From positions 26,603 to 90,602 of the forward strand of contig CAKZZS010000050.1 of assembly GCA_937884975.1 (NCBI GenBank): a stretch of DNA of 64,000 nt, given 5' to 3'. Every line of letters starts with the position of its first letter. Position 1 is the first letter of the stretch. The stretch is from an uncultured Clostridia bacterium. Lineage in GTDB: Bacteria; Bacillota; Clostridia; Oscillospirales; Acutalibacteraceae. This document shows positions 54,954 to 62,689 of this stretch, piece by piece. Below the pieces are notes generated by a model. The model made no database searches. It saw only the letters and a program-made list of their open reading frames with translations, and had not been told where the DNA came from. The position numbers and the translations under genes are program-made.

Positions 54954-57900
54954 CTATGTTTGTCGAAAAAAAGAAATACATCGTTTCAAATATAACGTTT
55001 TTCTCTGCCGAGCAAGTGCGATAATCAGAACCGCAGCCATAAGCGCCATTCCAATAATTATCAATGCTTCGGTTCCTATACCACCCGTTTCCGGAAGTAT
55101 TGGAATATTTGAGGTTGAAGTATTAGTAATAACAAGCTTTCCCCCTGTTATACCGTCCGTATTGTTTGAGCTGTAGGAAGTCTCAAATCCTTCAGGAGCT
55201 GATATTTCTTTAACATAATAGCTATATGAATAGAGCTTGTTATCAATGGTTTCGGCAGAGACAAGATTATCAAAATAATCACGCCAGTTATTTGAAGTGC
55301 TCAACGTGGTTGCTTCTACGAATTCGTCAGGCGCTTCCACAGTTGTTCCGCCTTCTTCGGTTGCATCCGTTTTGGTTAACTCCTCAAGACTGCATGGCAG
55401 ATCCAACTGAGCTGAATTCAGCGTTGTTGAAACATCGTAGGTTATAATCGTTGGCTCCCTAACAGTGAATGTTTGAAGTTCGTTTGTTTCACGATAATGA
55501 TAGGTATAACCGCCTTGCTGTACACTGCTTCTTGTGGAGGGAACAGTCTCGCCATCATAAGTAATTATCGCCGAATTGGCATTGTTCTGCCTTCGTATAT
55601 ACGCTCTTAGTTTAAAACTAAGCGTAGTACCATATACAAGGTCATAATCACCTGCAAGATAATTATTAGTACCGTCGTTGCAATAAATTTTTACATTAAC
55701 CTTTGACGGTGTGTAAACCGAAACCTTTCGCCAAAGTTCAGCCTGAATAGGTGCAAATGAAGAAGTATCGGTATAAGTAGCGCCGATTTTGTTCTTCCAC
55801 TGTTTTTCTATAGTGATTACACCGCTAGCCGGCATCTCACGGTTTGTAATTGTAATCACACCGTCCACACCGTTAAGCGGTCCAGTATTATTCGCTACAT
55901 AATAGCCATCGGGCGGATACTCGCTCACCGAATAGGTGTAAACATTTCCGCCCCCGTCCTTGCGTGGAACAGTCCACAATTTTGTATAATTATTTGAATT
56001 ACTCAATGTCTCTTGAGCAACAAGTTCCGTTGTCGCTCCTGAATCGGCGGTTCTGTAAAGATAAACCTTAACGCTTGGAAGTGCCGAGGTATCAGTTATC
56101 GTTTCTCCGTTCAAATCCTGCCATTCTTTTACTACCTGAATGTCAAGTTCATTATGATAACCTGAAAGCGTTGCCTTACCGTTATTACCAAGCGTAACGC
56201 TTGCAACTGCACTTGCGTTTTCCGTTCCGTCCGCAACGGATGTGTAAGTATAGTCAGAAGAGTGCGGTGCTGAATCAGTTACATTGTCTGTTTTATCGGT
56301 AGAGGTATCCATATTCGGTTTCAGCGTACTGCTGACATATTGAAATTCCGAATCGGTTATTACATCAAAGTAGTACGTATTATCTCCCGGGATTTCGTAA
56401 CTTACAGTTGTTTTTGGCGTTTTACTTTCATCAAAAGCGTTGGTGTAACCGGGACCTTCTCCTATTTCGTCCGTAACCTCAACTGAATAGGTCAGCGTTG
56501 TCGGGGTTGCTGCGATATATTCGCCGCTCGTCAGATCCTCACGGTCAGCAAAGGTAAACATCGCAACCTCGTTTGCAGGTAAGTTCCATACAAGAGTTTG
56601 CTGACCTGAAGCATCTTCGGTAATCGTTACTGTCGTTTGGTAACCTTCAAAGGTATATACGCCGTCGCCGTTGCTGTCATCTCCGATGACAGGTTCCACT
56701 CCGTTTGGCTTAAGCGTAATATCCGTTACAAACATGCCATCTCCGATAACGTCGGTAAACACAACGTCGCTACTCTGTTCGCCCGAGCCTTCGTGATAAA
56801 TAATAGGAATGGTGTATTCCGTTGAACCCATCTTGATGATATTCGCCAGCGTTACAAAAGCGTTCATCAAAACCGCATATGTGTTTGCGAAGGTTACAAA
56901 TCCGTCGCCTTCGTTTACATAGGTATAATTACTGTCGTCGGAATAATCTTTTTCCGTTACCTTAGGAGCCCAGTCGCTTTGGCCCATATAGTATTTAATT
57001 TTTTCTGCCGAGGTGGCGCCTGTTCCGTTCCTTCCTTCAACTCCGACGAGATAATACGGATTAAGAAGACAGGCGGTGTAGTTCGGGTCATCTCCCTCTT
57101 CGGGCTCGGCAATACCGAGACCGATGTTGAACCAATCAACCTCAACATCCTTGGTGCCGCCGTTATACTGCTTATATGCTTCGGCGAGTCTGTCTTTCCA
57201 AATAGCGGATGACAGGATAGCACCCGTTGCCATGAGCTCGTATCTGTCTCCACCGCTGGAATTCGTAACTGTATTTGTCCTGAGCTGTGAAACATCTTCC
57301 GCGTTCCAGTTCTTACTGGCTAACGTCGGTTCACCGTCAGTAAGCATAATAACGTATGGCTTACGCTCTGTACTGTTGTCTGTTTCGGCGTTTATGTCAT
57401 CAATAAAATCTTTAACTCCGGCAGCTATACCGTATTGAGTACAGGTTCCGTTTGATGTACTCTGACTGAACGAATACGAAGCACCGTCTTTAAGTAGTGT
57501 ACTGCTTGACCTGACTGTTGAACTACCTGAAAGATAAATGTATTTATCTTTTGTTTCGGTAGAAGTGTTGCTGCTGGTGTAGTGAGCAAGCGGCATAATT
57601 TCTTTTGAATTGGTAGCACAGGATGAGCTGTTACCGCTGAAGCAGAACACCTTTATTCGGTTGTTGGGGTTTGTTGTTGTGATAATTTCTATTGCTTCGT
57701 TAGTGGCATCAACTAACGCCTGAAGTCTTGAAACTGACGTACCGTCTTCCTTTTGAACAACATTACCGCTTTGAGTCATTGACCCCGTGAAGTCAAGAAT
57801 AAAAAGAACATCAGCGGCTATCGACTGGGTAATGGATGTTTCATAGGTTGATATATACTCTTGGGCGAGAACCTTAAGGTTAACGTCAAAATGGTCGTCG

Positions 57901-58118
57901 CCAACCAAAACGCTCTTATCCGTCCAGATTCTTCCGTTGCTTTCAGGCGTTCCGAAACTCGGCGGGACAGTTCCCGTATCGGGGTCAGCGCTCAGAGAAT
58001 ATATGTAATCACCCTTGGTAACAACGATATCGTCTGTTGCTTTGACTGTATCAGCAACAGGTAGAAAACTCAGAAGCAAAGCAAATACCAATACAAATGA
58101 AAGTATTCTTTTTTGCAA
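54954..58118 (-). CDS. Large pilus tip adhesin: VWA domain, Cna-B domains, LPETG
   Basis: A 1054-aa surface protein starting at a TTG with AAAGGAG 8 bases upstream. It has a signal peptide (about 1-27), a VWA domain with metal-site residues ILDFTGSM (Asp109, Thr111, Ser113) and MLTDGEPTL, and a middle region of Cna-B-type domains (LDIQVVKEWQDLNGE..., then GVITIEKQWKNKIGATYT...). It ends with LPETGG, a TM helix and a basic tail. VWA-containing ancillary pilins sit at pilus tips and bind host ligands. It heads the pilus operon. Confidence 0.92.
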   Translation of the reverse strand: MQKRILSFVLVFALLLSFLPVADTVKATDDIVVTKGDYIYSLSADPDTGTVPPSFGTPESNGRIWTDKSVLVGDDHFDVNLKVLAQEYISTYETSITQSIAADVLFILDFTGSMTQSGNVVQKEDGTSVSRLQALVDATNEAIEIITTTNPNNRIKVFCFSGNSSSCATNSKEIMPLAHYTSSNTSTETKDKYIYLSGSSTVRSSSTLLKDGASYSFSQSTSNGTCTQYGIAAGVKDFIDDINAETDNSTERKPYVIMLTDGEPTLASKNWNAEDVSQLRTNTVTNSSGGDRYELMATGAILSSAIWKDRLAEAYKQYNGGTKDVEVDWFNIGLGIAEPEEGDDPNYTACLLNPYYLVGVEGRNGTGATSAEKIKYYMGQSDWAPKVTEKDYSDDSNYTYVNEGDGFVTFANTYAVLMNAFVTLANIIKMGSTEYTIPIIYHEGSGEQSSDVVFTDVIGDGMFVTDITLKPNGVEPVIGDDSNGDGVYTFEGYQTTVTITEDASGQQTLVWNLPANEVAMFTFADREDLTSGEYIAATPTTLTYSVEVTDEIGEGPGYTNAFDESKTPKTTVSYEIPGDNTYYFDVITDSEFQYVSSTLKPNMDTSTDKTDNVTDSAPHSSDYTYTSVADGTENASAVASVTLGNNGKATLSGYHNELDIQVVKEWQDLNGETITDTSALPSVKVYLYRTADSGATTELVAQETLSNSNNYTKLWTVPRKDGGGNVYTYSVSEYPPDGYYVANNTGPLNGVDGVITITNREMPASGVITIEKQWKNKIGATYTDTSSFAPIQAELWRKVSVYTPSKVNVKIYCNDGTNNYLAGDYDLVYGTTLSFKLRAYIRRQNNANSAIITYDGETVPSTRSSVQQGGYTYHYRETNELQTFTVREPTIITYDVSTTLNSAQLDLPCSLEELTKTDATEEGGTTVEAPDEFVEATTLSTSNNWRDYFDNLVSAETIDNKLYSYSYYVKEISAPEGFETSYSSNNTDGITGGKLVITNTSTSNIPILPETGGIGTEALIIIGMALMAAVLIIALARQRKTLYLKRCISFFRQT

Positions 58119-58155
58119 AGTTTTACTCCTTTCTGATTTATCTAAAAAAATACGC

Positions 58156-58214
58156 GACTAACGTATAATTTATAATATTGTGTCTGCCTTTTCAAGCGGG
58201 TGTTCCAGTTAGTC
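58156..58214. promoter_or_regulatory. Inverted repeat in the pilus/regulator intergenic region
   Basis: GACTAAC (58156-58162) and GTTAGTC (58208-58214) are exact inverted copies spanning the presumed pilus promoter. They are a candidate operator for the divergent regulator. Seven-base repeats can occur by chance. Confidence 0.35.
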
Positions 58215-58247
58215 ACACCTGATATTTAATTTTTAATGTAATAATTA

Positions 58248-58276
58248 TTGTAATTTACTCTTTATTTGTTTAAAAT
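58248..58276 (+). promoter_or_regulatory. Promoter of the XRE-receiver/kinase genes
   Basis: TTGTAA (58248-58253) and TAAAAT (58271-58276) are 17 bp apart, upstream of ATG 58323. Confidence 0.55.
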
Positions 58277-58322
58277 ATATAATAACAAATTTTTGGTAAT
58301 ACAATTTGGAGAACTCACGCAA

Positions 58323-58904
58323 ATGAGCATACAATTCGGAAAAACAATAAGAAAACACAGAACAGAAAAAGGATTATCACAACAGGAATTGGCAGACAAG
58401 CTGTTTGTTACACGTTCAACGGTAGCACGTTGGGAAAACGGAAGCCGTATGCCTGACGCAATGATGATAGGAAAAATAGCCGAATGCCTTTTAGTAGATG
58501 TAAATAATCTTATTACAGCTGCTGCCGAGATAGACAAAACGCCTATTGTCATTATTATTGATGATGAAAAAATCATTCTTAACGGCGGTGTTTCCGTTTT
58601 GAAACAAGCAATTCCCAATGCAGAGGTTTCGGGTTTTACCAATCCTTCTGAGGCATTGGTATATGCAAAAAACGATCGGGTGGATTTAGCGTTTCTTGAT
58701 ATAAATATGGGACGTATAAGCGGTTTTGACGTCTGCCGTGAACTTTTGGAAATCAATCCCCGAATGAATATTGTATTTCTTACGGCATATCGTGAATATT
58801 CATTTGACGCTTGGAATACAGGCGCTTGCGGATTTCTGCTTAAGCCTCTTACTGCTGATTCTGTCAGGGAAACGGTTTCACGTCTTCCAAATCCTATAAA
58901 ATGA
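58323..58904 (+). CDS. XRE helix-turn-helix fused to a response-regulator receiver domain
   Basis: A 193-aa protein with an N-terminal XRE domain (IRKHRTEKGLSQQELADKLF, TRSTVARWENG, residues about 8-62) and a C-terminal receiver domain (residues about 75-190). The receiver has the acidic pair IIDDEK, phospho-acceptor Asp126 in AFLDINMG, Thr154 in VFLTAYRE and Lys174 in FLLKPL. Most response regulators carry the receiver first, so this order is unusual. The kinase gene follows 15 bp later. It probably controls the divergent pilus operon. Confidence 0.9.
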   Translation: MSIQFGKTIRKHRTEKGLSQQELADKLFVTRSTVARWENGSRMPDAMMIGKIAECLLVDVNNLITAAAEIDKTPIVIIIDDEKIILNGGVSVLKQAIPNAEVSGFTNPSEALVYAKNDRVDLAFLDINMGRISGFDVCRELLEINPRMNIVFLTAYREYSFDAWNTGACGFLLKPLTADSVRETVSRLPNPIK

Positions 58905-58919
58905 GAAGGGATAAAAATT

Positions 58920-60173
58920 ATGAAAGAGACTTTATTCCTTGTTAATTTTGGAATATTGAGTAGCGGTCTTGTTGTTTTGTTGTTCGGTATTATATCAACA
59001 ATTTTTATTAAAATTATAAATAATGCCTATCGTTCGTTTTTCCTGAGTTTCTTTATTATATTGAGCATTAGTACGGGAGCGGAACTAATCAATATTATTT
59101 CTGACAATGTCGTAGTTTCGCAAATAACGCTGTTTATCAGTTCACTGTTTTCATCAATTGTAATCCTTCCGCTTACTTTACTTATGCTTCAATGTGCAGG
59201 AAAACCATGGAAACGTAATTTATTTTTTTACACTATTATTGGCATTTTGATAGTTTATTTTGTACTACTTATCGTTACGCAGTTTACAAGGTTTATTTAT
59301 TATTACACCCCTGACAATGTTTATCATAGAGGACCTTGGTATCCACTGCTTCTGTTTCCGCCCACACTATTTATAATTGTCGATTTGTTCGCTCTTTACA
59401 AATATCGTTCAGTACTGACACACAGGCAGAGACTCTCTTTTATTGCATACTTTGTAATTCCTCTGGTTTGCATGACAATTCAGATGTTCTTTTACGGAAT
59501 TTTATTGATTGCTTTTGGAACTGCGGGGGCAGTCTTGTTTATGTTTGTAAATACTCTTCTGGAGCAGTCTGAAACCTCTATCCGTCAGGCAGAAGAAAAC
59601 GCCCGTCAACAAGCAAGTATCAACGTACTCCAGATGCGTCCGCATTTCATATGTAATACAATGATGAGTATCTATTACCTGATACAGCAGGATGCAAAAA
59701 AGGCACAGCAGGTCACGCTTGATTTTACTACCTATCTTCGCAACAACTTTACCGCTATCGCCAAGCCCGATACAATTCCCTTTGAAGAGGAACTGGAACA
59801 TACAAGAGCATTTCTTGCGATAGAGATGGTGCGTCATGAGAATCAATTATTAGTTGATTTTGACACGCCGCATACAGAATTCTGTCTTCCGCCGCTTACG
59901 CTGCAGCCCATAGTTGAAAACGCAGTAGTACACGGCATCAGCCCCGACCTTGAGACGCTTCGGATTTCCATAAAAACCAAAAAAAACATTAACGGAACCG
60001 AAATAATGATAAAGGATAACGGCAAAGGTTTTGAAAGTATAAATGACGACACTCCTCATACCGCCCTTAATAATATTAAGGAACGACTGAAGCATCAGTG
60101 CAACGGTATGCTCTCAATCGCTTCATCCCCCGACGGCACAACCGTTAAAATTTTTATTCCTCAAAATGAATAA
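58920..60173 (+). CDS. LytS/YpdA-type membrane sensor histidine kinase
   Basis: A 417-aa kinase with six or seven N-terminal membrane helices (residues about 8-212) of no recognised sensor class. A His_kinase domain follows with the phospho-acceptor in LQMRPHFICNTMMS (His242), an N box LTLQPIVENAVVHGI and a G box IKDNGKGFESI. It starts after GAAGGGAT and pairs with the XRE-receiver protein upstream. The signal is unknown. Confidence 0.92.
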   Translation: MKETLFLVNFGILSSGLVVLLFGIISTIFIKIINNAYRSFFLSFFIILSISTGAELINIISDNVVVSQITLFISSLFSSIVILPLTLLMLQCAGKPWKRNLFFYTIIGILIVYFVLLIVTQFTRFIYYYTPDNVYHRGPWYPLLLFPPTLFIIVDLFALYKYRSVLTHRQRLSFIAYFVIPLVCMTIQMFFYGILLIAFGTAGAVLFMFVNTLLEQSETSIRQAEENARQQASINVLQMRPHFICNTMMSIYYLIQQDAKKAQQVTLDFTTYLRNNFTAIAKPDTIPFEEELEHTRAFLAIEMVRHENQLLVDFDTPHTEFCLPPLTLQPIVENAVVHGISPDLETLRISIKTKKNINGTEIMIKDNGKGFESINDDTPHTALNNIKERLKHQCNGMLSIASSPDGTTVKIFIPQNE

Positions 60174-60204
60174 GAGACAGGCGACCCCGTCTGTCTCTGT
60201 TTTA
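60173..60204 (+). terminator. Terminator after the LytS-type kinase
   Basis: AGAGACAG pairs with CTGTCTCT around a 10-nt loop, followed by GTTTTACT. The stem overlaps the last base of the stop codon. Confidence 0.75.
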
Positions 60205-60214
60205 CTGTTTGAAG

Positions 60215-60243
60215 TTGAAGTTGAATTAAGGATTTGATATAAT
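60215..60243 (+). promoter_or_regulatory. Promoter leading into the deletion scar
   Basis: TTGAAG (60215-60220) and TATAAT (60238-60243) are 17 bp apart. A GAGGAA site and a short signal-peptide-like start (MNRIISFFMMVAMFF then stop, TTG at 60284) follow. Confidence 0.5.
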
Positions 60244-60283
60244 TATGTAGAATTAATAAATTATATCTGTGAGGAAATGCGAA

Positions 60284-60577
60284 TTGAACAGAATTATTTC
60301 ATTTTTTATGATGGTTGCTATGTTCTTTTGAGGACAATTTGTTCGTGGATTTTGACACGCCGCACATGTGCTTCAGAATTCCGCCTCTGACGCTTCAGCC
60401 GATAGTGGAAATACTATTAAGCTCGGATTTAGCGAAAACGATAACAACGAGCCACACGTTGTTCTTGCCAACATTAAAGAGCGACTTGAAATGATGTGTG
60501 GCGGTACGCTGACGATATCATCCCGTGAAAACGACGGAACAACAGTCGAGGACTTTCTGCCAAAACAAACCGAATAA
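60284..60577 (+). pseudogene. Fused remnant: signal-peptide start joined to pieces of a second LytS-type kinase
   Basis: A short secreted-protein start (MNRIISFFMMVAMFF, TTG 60284) runs to a stop. It is followed by LFVDFDTPHM...PPLTLQPIVE (60339-60412), nearly identical in wording to the intact kinase, then a frame change and the C-terminal end ANIKERLEMMCGGTLTI...TTVEDFLPKQ (to 60577). The segment between N box and G box is missing. This is a deletion scar of a duplicated kinase gene and probably a lost exported-protein gene. Confidence 0.8.
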
Positions 60578-60589
60578 ATGATCATTACC

Positions 60590-60825
60590 TATGCAAATTA
60601 TAGCCACCCCCTAAGAAGTGTTTGAACAGTGGTATAACCCCTATTACTTGCCAGCGCCTTAATGACGCTGGCTTTTACTTTATTCAAACCTTAGTGGTAT
60701 GACTACTTGCTACCCTTGAAAGTGTCTTCATACTCCTTCTTAATTAATCTTCTATTTGGTCTGCCTTTTCTTGTTCTCTTATGTATTTCTGTACAGTTGA
60801 TGTGAAGAAAGCTTTTATACATTGT
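60590..60825 (-). pseudogene. IS200/IS605-type transposase remnant
   Basis: On the minus strand, TSTVQKYIREQEKADQIED then stop (frame 1), followed in another frame by KEYEDTFKGSK and stop near 60710, matches the C-terminal end typical of IS200/IS605 TnpA (…KYIREQEK…KEYEDPFKGSK). Only the last 40 or so codons remain, frameshifted. A hairpin CCAGCG...CGCTGG (60652-60672) next to it may be an IS end structure. Confidence 0.6.
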
Positions 60826-60855
60826 TTGTATTCGGTTTTTTATACAGGGGGTAGT
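60814..60855 (+). repeat. 42-bp direct repeat, right copy (pair at 46675-46716)
   Basis: 39 of 42 positions match the left copy in the same orientation. Confidence 0.8.
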
Positions 60856-61102
60856 TCAATCCTTTTACCTCCGAAAAAAACAGTGGACTTTTTCAATATT
60901 TCAAGTTATTCTGCTCAAAACACCGAATTTTTTCGTTCAAAAGCTGCTCGGAGCATCAAAAAACTCGATTTGAGATTTCAATATCATCAATAAAGCATCA
61001 ATTTCCCGAAAAGGTTTTACACCTCTGAAAAACATTTTTTAACATCTTGTCGAATAAGTTGGGAATAAGCAAAAATTAAAAGTCCGCAAACCCTTTTTGT
61101 TA
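60856..61102. other. Noncoding right arm of the mobile element
   Basis: No supported gene. It contains ATCATCAATAAAGCATCAAT (60983-61002), matching the left-arm copy at 46548-46567 at 19 of 20 positions. Confidence 0.6.
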
Positions 61103-61131
61103 TTGACAAATATGGTTTCGGTGTGTATAAT
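61103..61131 (+). promoter_or_regulatory. Element-borne consensus promoter for the rebuilt tRNA-Trp
   Basis: TTGACA (61103-61108) and TATAAT (61126-61131) with an exact 17-bp spacer, 26 bp before the tRNA. It lies on the element side of attR, so the element supplies the promoter for the host tRNA. Confidence 0.9.
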
Positions 61132-61154
61132 ATGTAAGCAATTTGAAAATTGAC

Positions 61155-61194
61155 ATAGGGGTATAGCTCAGTTGGTAGAGCAGCGGTCTCCAAA
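61155..61194 (+). repeat. attR: 40-bp direct repeat with 46320-46359
   Basis: Identical to the left copy. It forms the 5' half of the intact tRNA-Trp and marks the right end of the element. Confidence 0.93.
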
Positions 61195-61232
61195 ACCGCG
61201 TGCCGAGGGTTCAAGTCCTTCTGCCCCTGCCA
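61157..61232 (+). tRNA. tRNA-Trp (CCA anticodon)
   Basis: A full 76-nt cloverleaf with encoded CCA: acceptor AGGGGTA/TGCCCCT (one T-G wobble), anticodon stem GCGGT/ACCGC around loop CTCCAAA, T arm AGGGTTCAAGTCCTT, discriminator G. The 5' 38 nt are element-derived (attR) and the 3' half is chromosomal. Confidence 0.96.
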
Positions 61233-61238
61233 TGGATA

Positions 61239-61271
61239 AAGCCTTGAAACACTTGGTTTCAAGGCTTTTTT
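61239..61271 (+). terminator. Terminator after tRNA-Trp
   Basis: AAGCCTTGAAAC pairs with GTTTCAAGGCTT around a 5-nt loop, followed by TTTTTT. Confidence 0.9.
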
Positions 61272-61401
61272 CTTGTCTTTTTTCAATTATTTTATAATCC
61301 GATTTTGGACTTTGCTGCTCTTTTGATGCTCTGATTTTGTCCAATTTCTCGCAACATTTTTAATCTTCCCGTCCCGTACAGCATCAAAAAAGCATCAGAA
61401 C

Positions 61402-61427
61402 AGCCCTGATTTTACGTGATCAGGGCT
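61402..61427. other. Hairpin downstream of the reverse transcriptase
   Basis: AGCCCTGAT pairs with ATCAGGGCT around an 8-nt loop. No clear T run on either strand, so it may be a weak terminator for the minus-strand retron operon. A GCATCAAAAAAGCATCA motif lies just left of it (61381-61397). Confidence 0.5.
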
Positions 61428-61454
61428 TATCAATCTTTTCTCATTTTTAATTAT

Positions 61455-62420
61455 TTATTGCCTTTTTTCACTAAGATATCTATATATTGACGGAAATACA
61501 TGCTCATCCACTTGACGAGCAGCTGTCAATAAACCCTGCAAGCGTTTTCTAGAATGCTCATCATCTGGATTGTCTTTAAAATATCTAAATTCCTTAACAA
61601 TTCTCTCTTGTATACTGTTTTTCACAACAGCATTTCCATTTTTATCAATCACGACACCTGTTATTAATTTGGGATACGATTTTGTATAATTTTTTACTTT
61701 CGATTTTGAAATCCTATATCCATATTTCTTTACTATCTTTAAAATACTGTTTCTAAACCCGCTGGATATTTTGTTTTCTGAGGAGAATGTAACATCATCA
61801 ACATATATCGTCATTGTTATATTGTTTTTATTTGATAATTCCTGCATTTCGTCAAACATTCTATGGTTAACCAAATATGACAACAATTGACTAGTCGGTG
61901 CACCGGAAATCAAATGATTTGTACAGTTCACACCCTTATTATTCAAAAAAGTCATTATTCTCTCAATGTCTCTCACATTTGCTCTGTTTATGTCAACCGT
62001 TGTGTAATTTGTTAGTATTTCTGCAATATCTGAAGAACATTCCAAATCATTTTTGAAAAATTCAAAAACAACTTCTCTTTTTATTGAAGGGAAAAAGGCC
62101 GTTAAGTCAATTTTAAAAAGACACCTTTGCTTTTCTCCAACATGCATAAGAGCATTACCTACATATGAACGTCCCTTTACACCTGAAAAAACATTGTTAG
62201 GAACTTCTATTTTCCCCAACAATGATTTCAATTTTCTTTGTATTCTTTTTAACTCTTTTGATGGAGGTTCGATTAACCTTGGTTTACCATCTGTATCTAT
62301 GTATGGTGTAATCATACTTGAAATATAGTTTTGTTTTAACAACTTATTATTTATGCTTAATATTCTCTTCAACTGTTTTTTTGATTGAAGTTTATAAAGC
62401 GGACAATTATCATATTTCAT
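61455..62420 (-). CDS. Retron-type reverse transcriptase
   Basis: A 321-aa RT. It has the retron NAxxH motif (YVGNALMHVG, residues 87-95), catalytic Asp in LFKIDLTAFFPSI (105), the SGAPTSQLLSYLVN motif (about 172-185), YVDD active site (TIYVDDVTFSS, 206-209), and an ITG motif in the VTG position (PKLITGVVID, 253-255). These features separate retron RTs from group II intron and DGR RTs. I chose ATG 62420 because GGAG lies 10 bases upstream. It follows a small membrane protein and an msr-msd-like region on the same strand. It would make branched msDNA. Confidence 0.9.
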   Translation of the reverse strand: MKYDNCPLYKLQSKKQLKRILSINNKLLKQNYISSMITPYIDTDGKPRLIEPPSKELKRIQRKLKSLLGKIEVPNNVFSGVKGRSYVGNALMHVGEKQRCLFKIDLTAFFPSIKREVVFEFFKNDLECSSDIAEILTNYTTVDINRANVRDIERIMTFLNNKGVNCTNHLISGAPTSQLLSYLVNHRMFDEMQELSNKNNITMTIYVDDVTFSSENKISSGFRNSILKIVKKYGYRISKSKVKNYTKSYPKLITGVVIDKNGNAVVKNSIQERIVKEFRYFKDNPDDEHSRKRLQGLLTAARQVDEHVFPSIYRYLSEKRQ

Positions 62421-62451
62421 AGTTTGCACTCCAAAAAAAATGTGCTGGCGT

Positions 62452-62658
62452 TTAACTGCCAATTGCTATGCTGATAATCCAACGGACTAGATCAGCTAGC
62501 AAATCGGGACAGTAAAATGATACAGCCAGTATGGCTAATGCAATAAAAACAATTACTGCAAAAGCAAATTTTGATGGTTTTTGGTTAATTGTCAAACTAA
62601 CCTTAACATCATTGTTGTCGCCATTTACAATGACAACAGGATAGTCCGCTTTTTTCAC
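62452..62658 (-). CDS. Small membrane protein, putative retron effector
   Basis: A 68-aa protein from a GTG start with GGAGGTGA 7 bases upstream. The N-terminal 30 residues are polar (VIVNGDNNDVKVSLTINQKP). A strong TM helix follows (about residues 31-50, FAFAVIVFIALAILAVSFYC) and a second amphipathic or membrane segment at the end (LLADLVRWIISIAIGS). It sits between the predicted retron ncRNA and the RT, where retron toxic effectors often lie. Membrane effectors are known in some retrons. Function here is inferred from position. Confidence 0.7.
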   Translation of the reverse strand: MKKADYPVVIVNGDNNDVKVSLTINQKPSKFAFAVIVFIALAILAVSFYCPDLLADLVRWIISIAIGS

Positions 62659-62689
62659 GAACTCACCTCCTTTGTTATTATTGGCCCTT

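Larger units (their letters stand above)
46320..61194. mobile_element. Integrative mobilizable element carrying a sortase pilus operon, in tRNA-Trp
   Basis: About 14.9 kb bounded by a perfect 40-bp direct repeat from tRNA-Trp. It encodes an integrase next to attL, a relaxase and accessory protein, an excisionase-like protein, and a candidate oriT. It has no visible VirB4, coupling protein or other type IV secretion genes, so it should be mobilised by a helper rather than self-transmissible. Cargo is a five-gene pilus operon and its regulatory pair. The intact tRNA-Trp lies at the right end. Confidence 0.9.

Noticed and set aside
58262..58756. A 164-aa minus-strand ORF opposite the XRE-receiver gene
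   Set aside because: The plus-strand frame has clear HTH and receiver motifs; the reverse frame has none.
46320..61194. Self-transmissible conjugative element (ICE)
   Set aside because: No VirB4, coupling protein, or other type IV secretion genes were found in the interval, so mobilizable is the safer call.
61017..61286. An 89-aa minus-strand ORF over tRNA-Trp
   Set aside because: The same antisense-tRNA artefact.
61455..62420. Group II intron or diversity-generating RT
   Set aside because: No maturase domain, intron RNA ends, template repeat or variable-repeat pair; NAxxH and ITG motifs plus an msr-msd-like region fit a retron.
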